Part shown: positions 26,697-35,365 of the stretch, in pieces | Position numbering within the stretch: position 1 is the stretch's first letter | Layout: each line of letters opens with the position of its first letter | Assembly: GCA_019414055.1 (NCBI GenBank) | Contig: DXMV01000014.1 | Coordinates: forward strand, 124,001-188,000 | Reading direction: 5' to 3' | Length of the DNA stretch: 64,000 nt | Source: Collinsella sp. | GTDB taxonomy: Bacteria; Actinomycetota; Coriobacteriia; Coriobacteriales; Coriobacteriaceae | Notes under the pieces: model-generated | Databases searched by the model: none | What the model saw: only the letters and a program-made list of their open reading frames with translations | What the model was told of the DNA's origin: nothing | Translations under genes and position numbers: made by a program

Positions 26697-27525
26697 TGAT
26701 AGCCTCCTTATGGGCAGCGAAATCGGCGATGATCTGGGCATATTCCTCATCGTTGGGCAGATGATGATGCCAGGAGGCCTTGTCCTCCATAACCGGCGAG
26801 CCGTAGCCCTTCACCGTGTTGAGGATGATGACCGTGGGCTTACCCTTGGTCTCGGCGGCCAGCGTCAGCGCGGCGTCGATGGCCTGGACGTCGTTGCCCG
26901 GAATGGAGAGCACGTTCCAGCCGAAGGCGGCCCAGCGCTCCTCCTGCGAGTCCTGCTTCATAACGTCCTCGGTGCTGCCGCTGATCTGCAGGCGGTTGCG
27001 GTCCACGAGCGCGCACAGGTTATCGAGCTGGTAGTTGCCGCCGCTCATAGCGCCCTCCCAGACCGAGCCCTCGGCAAGCTCGCCGTCGCCCATGATGGTG
27101 CAGACGCGGTAGTCGCGGCCGTCCATCTTGCCGGCAAGCGCCATGCCCACGGCCACGGGCAGACCGTGACCCAGCGAGCCCGAGTTCATCTCGATGCCCT
27201 TGAGCTTGTTGTTGGGGTGACCGATGTAGGGGCTGCCGAACTTGGAGAAGCGGGCCTTGACGTCATCGAGGTCCAGATAGCCCTCGTGGCAGAGCACCGC
27301 GTAGTAGGCCTCCATGGCATGACCCTTAGAGAGCACGAAGCGATCGCGGTTGGGATCGTCGACGGTCTCGGGCGAAATGTTGAGATGGTTGGCGTAGAGG
27401 GTCATGAGGGCGTCGATCACCGACATGTCGCCGCCGATGTGGCCGCCGGCGCCAGCCATGATGATATCGACGCAATCGCGGCGAAGGTCCCAACGCAGGG
27501 ACTCAAGCTCTTCGATAGTTGCCAT
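26689..27525 (-). CDS. Transketolase, N-terminal (ThDP-binding) subunit
   Basis: 278 aa. Contains the thiamine diphosphate motif GDGELAEGSVWEGAM...NLCALVDRNRLQ, HIGGDMS for substrate phosphate and SGSLGHGLPVAVGMA. It forms one enzyme with the downstream subunit and transfers a two-carbon ketol unit between sugar phosphates. Its ribosome site GAGGAG lies inside the last codons of the isomerase gene. The order isomerase, N-subunit, C-subunit, kinase is compact and on one strand. Confidence 0.9.
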   Translation of the reverse strand: MATIEELESLRWDLRRDCVDIIMAGAGGHIGGDMSVIDALMTLYANHLNISPETVDDPNRDRFVLSKGHAMEAYYAVLCHEGYLDLDDVKARFSKFGSPYIGHPNNKLKGIEMNSGSLGHGLPVAVGMALAGKMDGRDYRVCTIMGDGELAEGSVWEGAMSGGNYQLDNLCALVDRNRLQISGSTEDVMKQDSQEERWAAFGWNVLSIPGNDVQAIDAALTLAAETKGKPTVIILNTVKGYGSPVMEDKASWHHHLPNDEEYAQIIADFAAHKEAING

Positions 27526-27527
27526 TT

Positions 27528-28928
27528 CTACTCTCCTCGCAGGTAGGCTTTGACGTCTTCTTCAATCGGGTCGTATAAGTCGGGGGCAATGCCGATGTAC
27601 TTGCACGCCTCGTAGAGCACCGGCACCACGTTGGCGTGAATGGCGACGCAGTGGTGGATGTAGGGACCCTCGACGATCTTGGCCTCGAGGCGCTTGAGGT
27701 TGTCGACCTCGACCCACAGGTAGGTGCCCATGCCGGCCGGGCCGTCGATGCCGCGGGCGTTGCCCAGCAGCAGCGAGTACTCGCCGTTGTCGCCGTCAAA
27801 GCGGGCAAGGGTGAGGTCGCCGTGCTTGGCCTCGGCCGTCAGCGCGCCGGGGTGATCGAAGGCCAGCGGGTAGGTGAGCTTGGGCTTGACGGCCGCGCAG
27901 CTGCAGGGCCAGGGGCCGCAGTGCTGCAGCAGCTCGCCGTTCTCGTTATCGGGATGACGCACGGTCCAGTCGGCGAACATGCCGCGGTGACGGCCCAGGT
28001 CGGCGGCTTCGACCATCAGTGCGGTGATGGCGCCGTGGATATCTGTCTCGCATACGATGGGGATACCCATCTCGTTGAGGATGGCGTTGGCGGCGCAGGG
28101 CATAATGCCCAACTCGTCCTGCAGGGCGTTCCAGCACTGGATGGCACCGGCGTTGCAACCGTACTTCTCGACCAGGCGCTTCATGGCGATGGCAAGACCG
28201 GCAACCGCGGGAACCTTATCCTCGGGGATGCAGATCTCAAAGCTGTCGGCAATGTGGGCGAGCATGGCTGCCATGGCCTGCTCGTCGGCCTGGGCGTCGC
28301 GCACGGCCTGGACAAGCTCGGTCATGGGGATGGGCGAAAGCTGGATGTTGAACTTCTCGAGCAGCTCGCCCTCGTTGCACATGGTCGACCAGAAGTCGAA
28401 CGGACGGGTGGCCATCTGCAGAATACGGGTGTGCTTGAAGGTCTTGACCACGTTGCACACGGCCAAAAAGTCCCAGACGCCGCGCTCGAACTCGGGATCG
28501 GTCAGGCGGCAGTTGGTCATGTAGGTGAAGGGAACCTGGAAGCGGCGCAGGACCTTGCCGGTGGCGAACAGGCCGCACTGGCTATCGCGCAGGCGGGTGC
28601 CGTCGGGCTCGGGGCGCTCGTCGCGCGGGCCCCACAGCAGCACGGGCAGACCGAGCTCGCGGGCAAGGCGGGCGCAGACGTACTCGGTACCAAAGTTGGC
28701 GTGGCACAGCATGATGCCGTCGACGCCCTCGGCGCGGAACTTCTCGATGATAGGCGCGATATGGCTGTCGTCGAACAGCAGGCCCTCGTCGTTGATGTCG
28801 TCGATATCCACAATGTCGACGCCGATCTCGCGCAGGCGATCAGCCGTCAGGCCGCGATACTTAATTGCGTCCGGTGCGCTAAAGATGCTGCGGCGCGTGG
28901 GCACGAAACCGAGCTTGATCTTATCCAT
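27528..28928 (-). CDS. L-fucose/L-arabinose isomerase-family protein, candidate apiose isomerase
   Basis: 466 aa. The fucose/arabinose isomerase fold is visible in GLLFDDSHIAPIIEKF, VDGIMLCHANFGTEY, NALQDELGIMPCAANAILNEMGIPIVCETDIHGA (metal-site region with E and D) and IHHCVAIHANVV near the end. It converts an aldose to a ketose with a divalent metal. It is the first gene of the operon; GGGGAGGACG precedes the ATG and the TAAAC-type operator cluster lies 27-96 nt upstream. Substrate unproven: L-fucose is unlikely because no fuculose aldolase is present, while transketolase fits D-apiose or another pentose. Confidence 0.8.
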   Translation of the reverse strand: MDKIKLGFVPTRRSIFSAPDAIKYRGLTADRLREIGVDIVDIDDINDEGLLFDDSHIAPIIEKFRAEGVDGIMLCHANFGTEYVCARLARELGLPVLLWGPRDERPEPDGTRLRDSQCGLFATGKVLRRFQVPFTYMTNCRLTDPEFERGVWDFLAVCNVVKTFKHTRILQMATRPFDFWSTMCNEGELLEKFNIQLSPIPMTELVQAVRDAQADEQAMAAMLAHIADSFEICIPEDKVPAVAGLAIAMKRLVEKYGCNAGAIQCWNALQDELGIMPCAANAILNEMGIPIVCETDIHGAITALMVEAADLGRHRGMFADWTVRHPDNENGELLQHCGPWPCSCAAVKPKLTYPLAFDHPGALTAEAKHGDLTLARFDGDNGEYSLLLGNARGIDGPAGMGTYLWVEVDNLKRLEAKIVEGPYIHHCVAIHANVVPVLYEACKYIGIAPDLYDPIEEDVKAYLRGE

Positions 28929-28954
28929 GTACGTCCTCCCCTAATCACATGTTC

Positions 28955-29024
28955 AGTAAACAGACGCATGTTTCGTTTTGTTCTGTTTACTAAATGTTTT
29001 ACTCTTTTGTTTAGTAGTTTAGCG
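28955..29024. promoter_or_regulatory. Operator cluster of the isomerase operon
   Basis: AGTAAACAG (28955-28963) and CTGTTTACT (28983-28991) form a perfect 9+9 inverted pair with 19 nt between them, followed by GTTTAGTAGTTTAG around 29009-29021. The words match those upstream of the PTS, esterase and LacI genes. Confidence 0.65.
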
Positions 29025-29093
29025 TGAAAGTCCCGTAAACGGTAGAGAAATCAGCCTAAACGGTATATAAACAATCTGAACATACAAGGGCAA

Positions 29094-29120
29094 CAAAAAG
29101 AGGGCCCCGAAGGACCCTCT
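29094..29120 (-). terminator. Terminator of the LacI-family gene
   Basis: Minus-strand GAGGGTCC-TTCG-GGGCCCTC stem with a UUCG loop, followed by TTTTTG. Confidence 0.85.
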
Positions 29121-29186
29121 CTTGGTAGCGTCATGTATGGTTGCCTTTGGCGGACTTTTCCGCTCTGAGGTCTGGCGCCGTTCTGC

Positions 29187-30197
29187 CTAGATTTCGCGCA
29201 CGCTCTGGCGCTCGACAAAATAGGTCGACACGGCTGTCTTGCAGGTGTAGCTCTTGGGATTGCGGATGTTGCCCACCAGGCGGCGCACCGCGATCTCGCC
29301 CACCTCGTGCTTGGGGACGTGCGCCGTGGTGAGCGGCGGGTTGGAGAAAGCGCCCAAAGACAGATCGTCAAAGCCGATGATCGAGACATCGTCGGGCACA
29401 CGTATGCCGTGCTCGTTGAGCGCGCGCATGGCACCTACGGCGAGCACGTCGTTCTCGGCAAAGAAAGCCGTCGGCAGGTCGTCGCGCGAGACGCCGTCGA
29501 GCCACGCGCCCATATCGCGATAGGCGCCTTCGAGCGTGGTGCCCAGCGTGACGCGCCATGCCGGATTGGCCTCGAGACCCGCGTCCTCGAGCGCTTGCCG
29601 ATAGCCGCGCTCGCGGTCCTTAAAGTTGCGAATGCGAAGGTCGCCTGCCAGATAGCCGATCTGCTTGTGGCCTTTCTCGATAAGGTAATCCACGGCACGC
29701 AGCACCGAGTCGGTATTGGCAATGACCACGGCGTCGAAATACTGACGATCGCTCCAGCCATCGAGCACAATCAGGTGGGCGGCGGCGTTAGCGAACAGGG
29801 CGTAGTCCTCCTCGCCCAACTCCGTACCCATTAGCACAATGGCGGCGGACGGATCGGCGATCAGGCCCTCGACCTGCGGACGCACGGCGTCAAGATCGCT
29901 AAAGTCGAGCGAGACAAAGCTCGTGCTCATGCCGTGGCGACGCGCCTGACGCTCCACGCCCTCAATAACCGCGGGATGGAAGGTGCTCTCGTCCAGGATG
30001 GCACCCGTCTTGCGCGCAAGCACGAACTGGATGCTCTCGAGCTGCGTCGACTGCTGGTAGCCGAGCGATTGTGCGCACTCCAGGATGACCTTGGCGGTCT
30101 CCTCGCTCACGCTGCGCTTGCGGTTGAGCGCGTTGGACACGGTCGCAGGCGAAAAACCGGTGATGCGGCTGATCACGCGAACACTTGCTTTAGCCAT
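29187..30197 (-). CDS. LacI-family transcriptional regulator of the sugar regulon
   Basis: 336 aa. N-terminal LacI HTH (VRVISRITGFSPATVSNALNRKRSVSEETA) and a periplasmic-binding-protein-like sensor domain (ISIIGFDDLSLGAFSNPPLTTAHVPKHEVGE is the typical C-terminal signature). GGGGGAA precedes the ATG at 30197. It lies directly upstream of the isomerase operon on the same strand, with a terminator between. Its own promoter region carries TAAAC/GTTTA repeats, so it probably represses itself, the isomerase operon and the PTS/esterase pair. The effector is inferred to be the pathway sugar or its phosphate. Confidence 0.88.
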   Translation of the reverse strand: MAKASVRVISRITGFSPATVSNALNRKRSVSEETAKVILECAQSLGYQQSTQLESIQFVLARKTGAILDESTFHPAVIEGVERQARRHGMSTSFVSLDFSDLDAVRPQVEGLIADPSAAIVLMGTELGEEDYALFANAAAHLIVLDGWSDRQYFDAVVIANTDSVLRAVDYLIEKGHKQIGYLAGDLRIRNFKDRERGYRQALEDAGLEANPAWRVTLGTTLEGAYRDMGAWLDGVSRDDLPTAFFAENDVLAVGAMRALNEHGIRVPDDVSIIGFDDLSLGAFSNPPLTTAHVPKHEVGEIAVRRLVGNIRNPKSYTCKTAVSTYFVERQSVREI

Positions 30198-30280
30198 TGT
30201 TCCCCCTAGTAACGGTCGCGGTCGAGCATCGTGGCCTGACCGCCCCGTGACTCGACAACTAAACGACCGCAAATTCAATC

Positions 30281-30314
30281 TAAACAGAATAGTAAATGTT
30301 TAATATCTAGTTTA
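30281..30314. promoter_or_regulatory. Operator repeats upstream of the LacI gene
   Basis: TAAAC at 30281 pairs with GTTTA at 30298-30302, followed by TAGTTTA (30308-30314). It is the same vocabulary as the other three operator regions, less regular. Confidence 0.5.
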
Positions 30315-30374
30315 GCCTGTTGTCAAGCAAAGTGGTGCGACTATTCCCCCAACGGGCACATTTAGTCGGTAGCT

Positions 30375-30413
30375 AAAAAAGCCCCGTCCCAAATTGACTA
30401 CATGGGGCGGGGC
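30375..30413 (-). terminator. Terminator of the ribokinase/nucleoside hydrolase operon
   Basis: Stem GCCCCGTCCCA (30381-30391) with TGGGGCGGGGC (30403-30413); minus-strand T6 at 30375-30380. Confidence 0.88.
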
Positions 30414-30424
30414 GTGAAAAACAT

Positions 30425-31399
30425 TTAGCCCAGGACGCGGGCCATACGAGCCTTGAACTCGGACAGAAAGCGCGGGGCGTCGACGGTCAGCGCCACGAGT
30501 GCGCTCTTGTCGGGGTCGGCCACACGGCGCTCGTCACAGATGGTGCGGCCGCGATACTCGCCCAGCAGGTCGACGCGCAGGTTACAGCCGAGCGCGCCTA
30601 CGAGCGTGGGGTCGATCGCCACGGCGACGGCAAGCGGATCGTGCAGCGCGCAGCCACCCAGGTAGGGGGCGTTCATCTCGTACGAGCCAATGTAGTGCTC
30701 CACCATGCTCGCAAACGCGCAACCGGCCATGGTGCCCGAGCCCGTCCAGCCGGCAATGTCGCGACGCGTGAGCACCACGCGATGCGTCACATCCAGCCCC
30801 ACCATAGTCAGCTTGCGGCCCGAACGCAGCACGGCATCGGCCGCCTCGGGATCACTTGCCATGTTGGCCTCGGCGCCCGCGCTCACGTTTCCGGGCACGG
30901 TGAGCGCACCACCCATCACGACCACGCGACCGATAGACATCATCGCCGCCGCATCGCGCTCCAAGGCAAGTGCCAGGTTGGAGAGCGGGCCGGTCGCCAC
31001 GTAGATCAGATCGGGGCCATAGGTGCGCGCGGCATCAATCAGGTAATCGACCGCCGCGTTACCGTCGGCCGACGTCGCCCCCACCGGCTCGTAGGGCGAC
31101 GCGGGCACGCTCGCGCCACCGATGCCGTTCTTGCCGTGAATGAGCGCGGTGGACGCCGGCGGCGTATAGGACTCGGTCGCCTTAATGGGACGGTCGGCAC
31201 CCAGGTACACCGGAACCTCGGGGCGACCCAACAGGTCGAGCACTGCCAGGCAGTTGTGCGCCGATTGCTCGACGCGCACGTTGCCAAAGCACGTGGTGAT
31301 GCCCACGAGCTCCACCTCGGGGCTCGCGATGGCATAGGCCAGCGCCATCGCATCGTCCACACCCATATCCAGATCAAGGATCAGCTTCTTGGTTGCCAT
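30425..31399 (-). CDS. Nucleoside hydrolase (IU-NH family)
   Basis: 324 aa. N-terminal calcium-binding signature DLDMGVDDAMA (D9, D11, D15, D16), VVMGGALTVPGNVSAGAEANMASDPEAA in the ribose-binding region and HDPLAVA late in the chain. It hydrolyses ribonucleosides to base and ribose in the cytoplasm. GGAGTAGAAC precedes the ATG. It is downstream of ribokinase by 30 nt, so released ribose can be phosphorylated at once. Base preference is not decidable here. Confidence 0.9.
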   Translation of the reverse strand: MATKKLILDLDMGVDDAMALAYAIASPEVELVGITTCFGNVRVEQSAHNCLAVLDLLGRPEVPVYLGADRPIKATESYTPPASTALIHGKNGIGGASVPASPYEPVGATSADGNAAVDYLIDAARTYGPDLIYVATGPLSNLALALERDAAAMMSIGRVVVMGGALTVPGNVSAGAEANMASDPEAADAVLRSGRKLTMVGLDVTHRVVLTRRDIAGWTGSGTMAGCAFASMVEHYIGSYEMNAPYLGGCALHDPLAVAVAIDPTLVGALGCNLRVDLLGEYRGRTICDERRVADPDKSALVALTVDAPRFLSEFKARMARVLG

Positions 31400-31429
31400 T
31401 GTTCTACTCCGCTTCTCCGTCTTTATCGT

Positions 31430-32392
31430 TTAACCAAACCAATGTTCAACTTCGGCGCGCGTGGGAATCGATTGCTGAGCGCCCAGGCGCGACACCGTTA
31501 CCGCCGAGGCGCGAGCACCCGCGGCCATGCACTCAAAGAGCGGCAAGCCCTCTAGGCGAGCCGCCGCCAACGCGCCGATAAACGTATCGCCGGCCGCCGT
31601 GGTGTCGACCACCGAGCTCGAAAGCGCCGGCATGCGCAGCAGCTCGCCGTCATCACCGAGCGTAACCGAACCGGCACCGCCCAGCGTAATGACCGCGGCG
31701 CCAGCGCCTTTGCCGAGCAGGGCATTAAGCGCTTCGACACAACTCGCGTCATCTGTGGGCAGAATGCCCGTCAGCGCCTGGCATTCGGTCTCGTTGGGGC
31801 AGACCAGGTCGACTGCGGGCCACGCACCCGCCGGTAGGGCGCAAGCCGGCGCGGGGTTAAAGACCGTATAGAACCCCAGCCTGTGGGCGCAAGAGAGCGC
31901 CGCGGCCGTCGCCATCAGGTCGCATTCGCCCTGGGCGATAAAGACGCTGCCGGCCGCGGGGGCGAGCCCGCAGACATCGCGGTCGAGCTCATCGGCCACC
32001 AGATAGCGCAGCGCACAGGCCACGTCATCGCCCGTAAGCGCATGGTTGGCGCCCGGCGACAGCACGATGCGGTTGTCGCTCTCACAGCGAATGATGGTCG
32101 CCGTGCCCGTCTCCACGTCGTCGCGCCGCGCCACGAACTCAACGCCCACGCCGGCATCCTGAAGCCCCGCCACCAGCGCATCGCCAAACGCATCGCGCCC
32201 GACCGCGCCGATCATGCACGTGCGCGCACCCATGCGCGCGGCGGCGACGGCCTGGTTAGCGCCCTTGCCACCAGCATTGGTGATAAAACCGCTGCCACCG
32301 ACTGTCTCGCCCGCGCGCGGCATGCGCTCGCACGCCACTGAAAGGTCCATGTTCATACTGCCGAACACCGCAACAATGCCGTTGTCTGCCAT
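31430..32392 (-). CDS. rbsK: Ribokinase (PfkB family)
   Basis: 320 aa. PfkB signature 1 NAGGKGANQAVAAARMG and signature 2 DTTAAGDTFIGALA with the catalytic Asp; GSMNMDLS at the start binds ribose. It makes ribose 5-phosphate. GAGGAGG precedes the ATG at 32392; an upstream in-frame start at 32425 is rejected because the ribosome site lies between. Operon with the nucleoside hydrolase. Confidence 0.92.
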   Translation of the reverse strand: MADNGIVAVFGSMNMDLSVACERMPRAGETVGGSGFITNAGGKGANQAVAAARMGARTCMIGAVGRDAFGDALVAGLQDAGVGVEFVARRDDVETGTATIIRCESDNRIVLSPGANHALTGDDVACALRYLVADELDRDVCGLAPAAGSVFIAQGECDLMATAAALSCAHRLGFYTVFNPAPACALPAGAWPAVDLVCPNETECQALTGILPTDDASCVEALNALLGKGAGAAVITLGGAGSVTLGDDGELLRMPALSSSVVDTTAAGDTFIGALAAARLEGLPLFECMAAGARASAVTVSRLGAQQSIPTRAEVEHWFG

Positions 32393-32577
32393 GGAAACCT
32401 CCTCGTCTACAGGCCTTACGCCCACCGTCGGCGTCGATCGTGCGCTCTCGCACCCCTATAACTTTAGTTCACTTTGATGTGAACGCACCCTTGAGGTTGC
32501 GCCAGCAGCAAGCATTCACAGGAGCAGGCAGCTACAATGAATATGTGCCGATTATTCTCGTCATTGGATGATGTTTT

Positions 32578-34821
32578 ATGGAGCAATTCCCACAATCGAG
32601 CCCACGCGGCCCGCGCCGCGCGCCTGATAACCAGGCGCCGCACGAACGCCCGCACGCCGACCGCCGCACCGGCGAATCGCGACGCGGCCCGAGCCCGCAT
32701 CGAACGCCCACCAACAAGGGTGCCTATGCAGCCAAGACCAACACCGGCGCCACACGCTCGTCCGCTACCGACCAGCAGGCGACCGCTCGCCCCAAATCTC
32801 GTTACATTCCTGCGCTCGACGGTCTGCGTACGCTCGCCGTCGTCGCGGTGGTGCTCTATCACCTCAACCTCACGTGGGCCCAGGGCGGCCTGCTCGGCGT
32901 CACGATCTTCTTCGTGCTTTCGGGCTATCTGATCACGCGCTTGCTGCTCAACGAAGTCGCCAAGACCGGCCGCATCGACCTTAAGAGCTTCTGGATTCGC
33001 CGCATCCGTCGCCTGGTCCCTGCCGTGGTAACGGTAGTGTTCGTGACCTGCGCGCTGTGCACCATCTTTAACCACGTGATGCTCACCAAGATGCGCCCCG
33101 ACATCCTGCCGTCGCTGCTGTTCTTCAACAACTGGTGGCAGATTGCCCAAAACGTCTCGTACTTCAATGCTCTGGGCGACCCCTCGCCGCTCACGCACTT
33201 TTGGTCGCTTGCCATCGAGGAACAGTTCTACCTGATTTGGCCGCCACTGCTGTTTGCCATGGTATCCATGCATGTGAGCAAGCCCAACACGCGCCGCGTG
33301 GTTCTGGGCCTTGCCGCGGTATCTGCCCTCGCCATGATGGTGCTTTACAATCCCGCCGCCGACCCCAGCCGCGTGTACTACGGCACCGACACCCGCGTGT
33401 TCTCGCTACTGCTTGGTGCCTGGATGGCCTTTATCCCCGATCGCGACCTGGCGCCGGTGCGTCTCGCACATCGTTTGGGGCTCAATCGTCTGGCTGGCGC
33501 CGCCAAGCACGGCAAGAACGCCGAGGGCAAGCCCGGCGAGAAGGCCGACGAATCAGCCGATACTGCCCCGGCACAGCCGAGTGCCCTCGTGCGCTTTTGG
33601 TCCTCGCCCGCATCCATCGATGTGTTGGGCGTCGTGGGTCTGGTTGGCCTTGCCGCCATGGTCGCGCTCACCAACGGCTACACCGCGTTCCAGTATCGCG
33701 GCGGCACGCTGTTGTGCTCCATCCTCACGCTCATGGTCATCGCGGCCTGCGTGCAGCCCCAGGGAATGGTTGCCCGCGCGCTGTCCGCCGAGCCGCTCGT
33801 GTGGGTCGGCAAGCGTTCGTACAGCATCTACCTGTGGCACTATCCGCTGCTGTTGCTCATGAACCCGGTCGCCAACATCAACGATACGCCCTGGTGGCAG
33901 TACATTTTGCAGGTGCTGCTGGTGGTCGCCGTAGCCGAGTGCTCCTATCGCTTTATCGAAACGCCGTTTAGGAAGGGCGCCTTCGGCCGTACCGTCGCCG
34001 AATTCCGCGATGGCACCACCACGCCCGCCAACTGGGCACGCGCGCACGTCCCTGTCTGCGCAGTCTGCGCTGTCGTGCTGGTCGTTACACTGGGCGGCCT
34101 GATCTTTGTGCCCGAGACGTCTGCGCTGAGCGGTGAGGGCGCCGAAGTTCTGAACAAGGAAGCCAAAAACACCGCGCCCACCGACCAACAGGCGGCCGAC
34201 GACACCGACAAGGACAACGACGGCTTCCCCGATGGCTCCTACGACCTGTTGATGATCGGTGACTCCGTGTCGCTGCGCGCCGTTGATTCCTTTGACGGCG
34301 TGTTCCCGCACAGCCATATCGATGCCGAAAAGGGCCGCCAGTTTGATGCGGGCCGCGCGACATTTGAGGGCTATATCCAGCAGAACCTTGCCGGCAAGAT
34401 CGTGGTCTTTGCCCTGGGCACCAACGGTTTGGTAACGGACGCCCAGGTCGACGCGATCATGGCCGACGCCGGCGAGCAGCGTACTGTCGTGTTTGTAAAC
34501 ACGCGTAGCCCGCAGCCGTGGGTCGGGTCCACGAACCAGGCCATCGCCAACGCCGCCACGCGCTACAAGAATGTACGCGTTGTCGACTGGTACGGGTACA
34601 GCGCCAACCGCAACGACCTGTTCGACGGCGACGGCACGCACCTGTCGACCACCGGCGTGACCGAGTACCTCAACCTGATTCACGATGCGGTCAAGAAAGA
34701 CCTGCCCGTGCACCCCGAGGACCACGTCAACGATCCGCAGCCGGCAGCCGTCAAATCCGCCGCCGACGCACTCGTCAATGCCCTCGCCTACAAGCCACAC
34801 AAGCTGGGCACCGACAAGTAA
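32578..34821 (+). CDS. OatA-like acyltransferase (AT3 membrane domain plus SGNH domain)
   Basis: 747 aa. A disordered basic N-terminus (about 1-72) leads into an acyltransferase-3 membrane domain of about ten helices (ALDGLRTLAV, FFVLSGYLIT, SYSIYLWHYPLLLL). A further helix (about 485-505) is followed by an extracellular SGNH-hydrolase-like domain (GDSVSLR with the nucleophile Ser, DGTHLS with the Asp-x-x-His pair). Such proteins acetylate cell-wall glycans, as OatA does to peptidoglycan muramic acid for lysozyme resistance. The Pro/Arg-rich cytoplasmic tail is unusually long. A charged insertion (about 305-340) sits between two helices. The ribosome site is weak. It is single-gene, followed by a strong hairpin. 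Confidence 0.85.
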   Translation: MEQFPQSSPRGPRRAPDNQAPHERPHADRRTGESRRGPSPHRTPTNKGAYAAKTNTGATRSSATDQQATARPKSRYIPALDGLRTLAVVAVVLYHLNLTWAQGGLLGVTIFFVLSGYLITRLLLNEVAKTGRIDLKSFWIRRIRRLVPAVVTVVFVTCALCTIFNHVMLTKMRPDILPSLLFFNNWWQIAQNVSYFNALGDPSPLTHFWSLAIEEQFYLIWPPLLFAMVSMHVSKPNTRRVVLGLAAVSALAMMVLYNPAADPSRVYYGTDTRVFSLLLGAWMAFIPDRDLAPVRLAHRLGLNRLAGAAKHGKNAEGKPGEKADESADTAPAQPSALVRFWSSPASIDVLGVVGLVGLAAMVALTNGYTAFQYRGGTLLCSILTLMVIAACVQPQGMVARALSAEPLVWVGKRSYSIYLWHYPLLLLMNPVANINDTPWWQYILQVLLVVAVAECSYRFIETPFRKGAFGRTVAEFRDGTTTPANWARAHVPVCAVCAVVLVVTLGGLIFVPETSALSGEGAEVLNKEAKNTAPTDQQAADDTDKDNDGFPDGSYDLLMIGDSVSLRAVDSFDGVFPHSHIDAEKGRQFDAGRATFEGYIQQNLAGKIVVFALGTNGLVTDAQVDAIMADAGEQRTVVFVNTRSPQPWVGSTNQAIANAATRYKNVRVVDWYGYSANRNDLFDGDGTHLSTTGVTEYLNLIHDAVKKDLPVHPEDHVNDPQPAAVKSAADALVNALAYKPHKLGTDK

Positions 34822-34844
34822 CACGCGGCCAAATCTGCTTCCAC

Positions 34845-34882
34845 CCGCAGGGGGCGTCGGCCGTGGCCGACGCCCCCTGCGG
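34845..34882. terminator. Perfect 18-bp hairpin after the acyltransferase gene
   Basis: CCGCAGGGGGCGTCGGCC (34845-34862) pairs with 34865-34882 over GT. No T-run follows; it is effectively symmetric. Confidence 0.75.
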
Positions 34883-35055
34883 CAGTTAGGGACGCTCCTT
34901 TTGCACCGGCACCTTGAGGCACTTCTGGCGCAGCCAATGAAGACCTCTAGAGATGAATTTCAAGCCGCTCCGCCGCTCCAGGCATCGTTTCCGCGCCTCG
35001 CGCCTGCCCCAAACAATCAAAACAAGCCCTTTTCGCCGCAGCCTCAAAGGTCTGT

Positions 35056-35281
35056 GGGCAAAAAAGGGCAAGTATGAGTACTGTTACCATTTTAGTAGCA
35101 GGCAAAACCACCCAAAATGACGTCCGAGCAACCCCTACAACCCCCTAAAGCAGCCAACCTGACTTGTTTAAGGTATATTGGAGCCAATTTTAATGAACAT
35201 ACTATAGGTTATGTTCATTATCTTCTTGACCGTAAATGCCATCAGTCTAGCAACAGTACTGATATTTGGCATTTTTTGCCC
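35056..35281. mobile_element. MITE-like element with 32-nt terminal inverted repeats
   Basis: The ends 35056-35087 and 35250-35281 (both GGGCAAAAAA... reading inward) match at 27 of 32 positions. An internal perfect palindrome lies at 35191-35220 (TAATGAACATA arms, 8-nt loop). The element is much more AT-rich than its surroundings and sits between the convergent ends of two genes. A 24-codon ATG frame (MSTVTILVAGKTT...) starts inside the left end without a ribosome site. The rest of 34883-35365 shows no gene. Confidence 0.6.
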
Positions 35282-35312
35282 ATCGGTATATAGCTGACCC
35301 CCTGTAGCGGGC

Positions 35313-35343
35313 AAAAAAGAGGCCGCAGCCCATGGCCGCGGCC
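35313..35343 (-). terminator. Terminator of the NRAMP-like gene
   Basis: GGCCGC (35321-35326) with GCGGCC (35338-35343); minus-strand reading ends TCTTTTTTG. Confidence 0.75.
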
Positions 35344-35365
35344 CGCTCGAAACCCAAAAGAGGCG

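Noticed and set aside
27528..28928. Dedicated L-fucose catabolic gene (fucI)
   Set aside because: No fuculokinase/fuculose-phosphate aldolase pair is present; the neighbours are a split transketolase and FGGY kinase, which do not complete the fucose route.
35080..35150. Small protein starting in the left end of the AT-rich element
   Set aside because: 24 codons with no ribosome site; it begins in the terminal repeat, so it is more likely incidental. It is mentioned only within the element entry.
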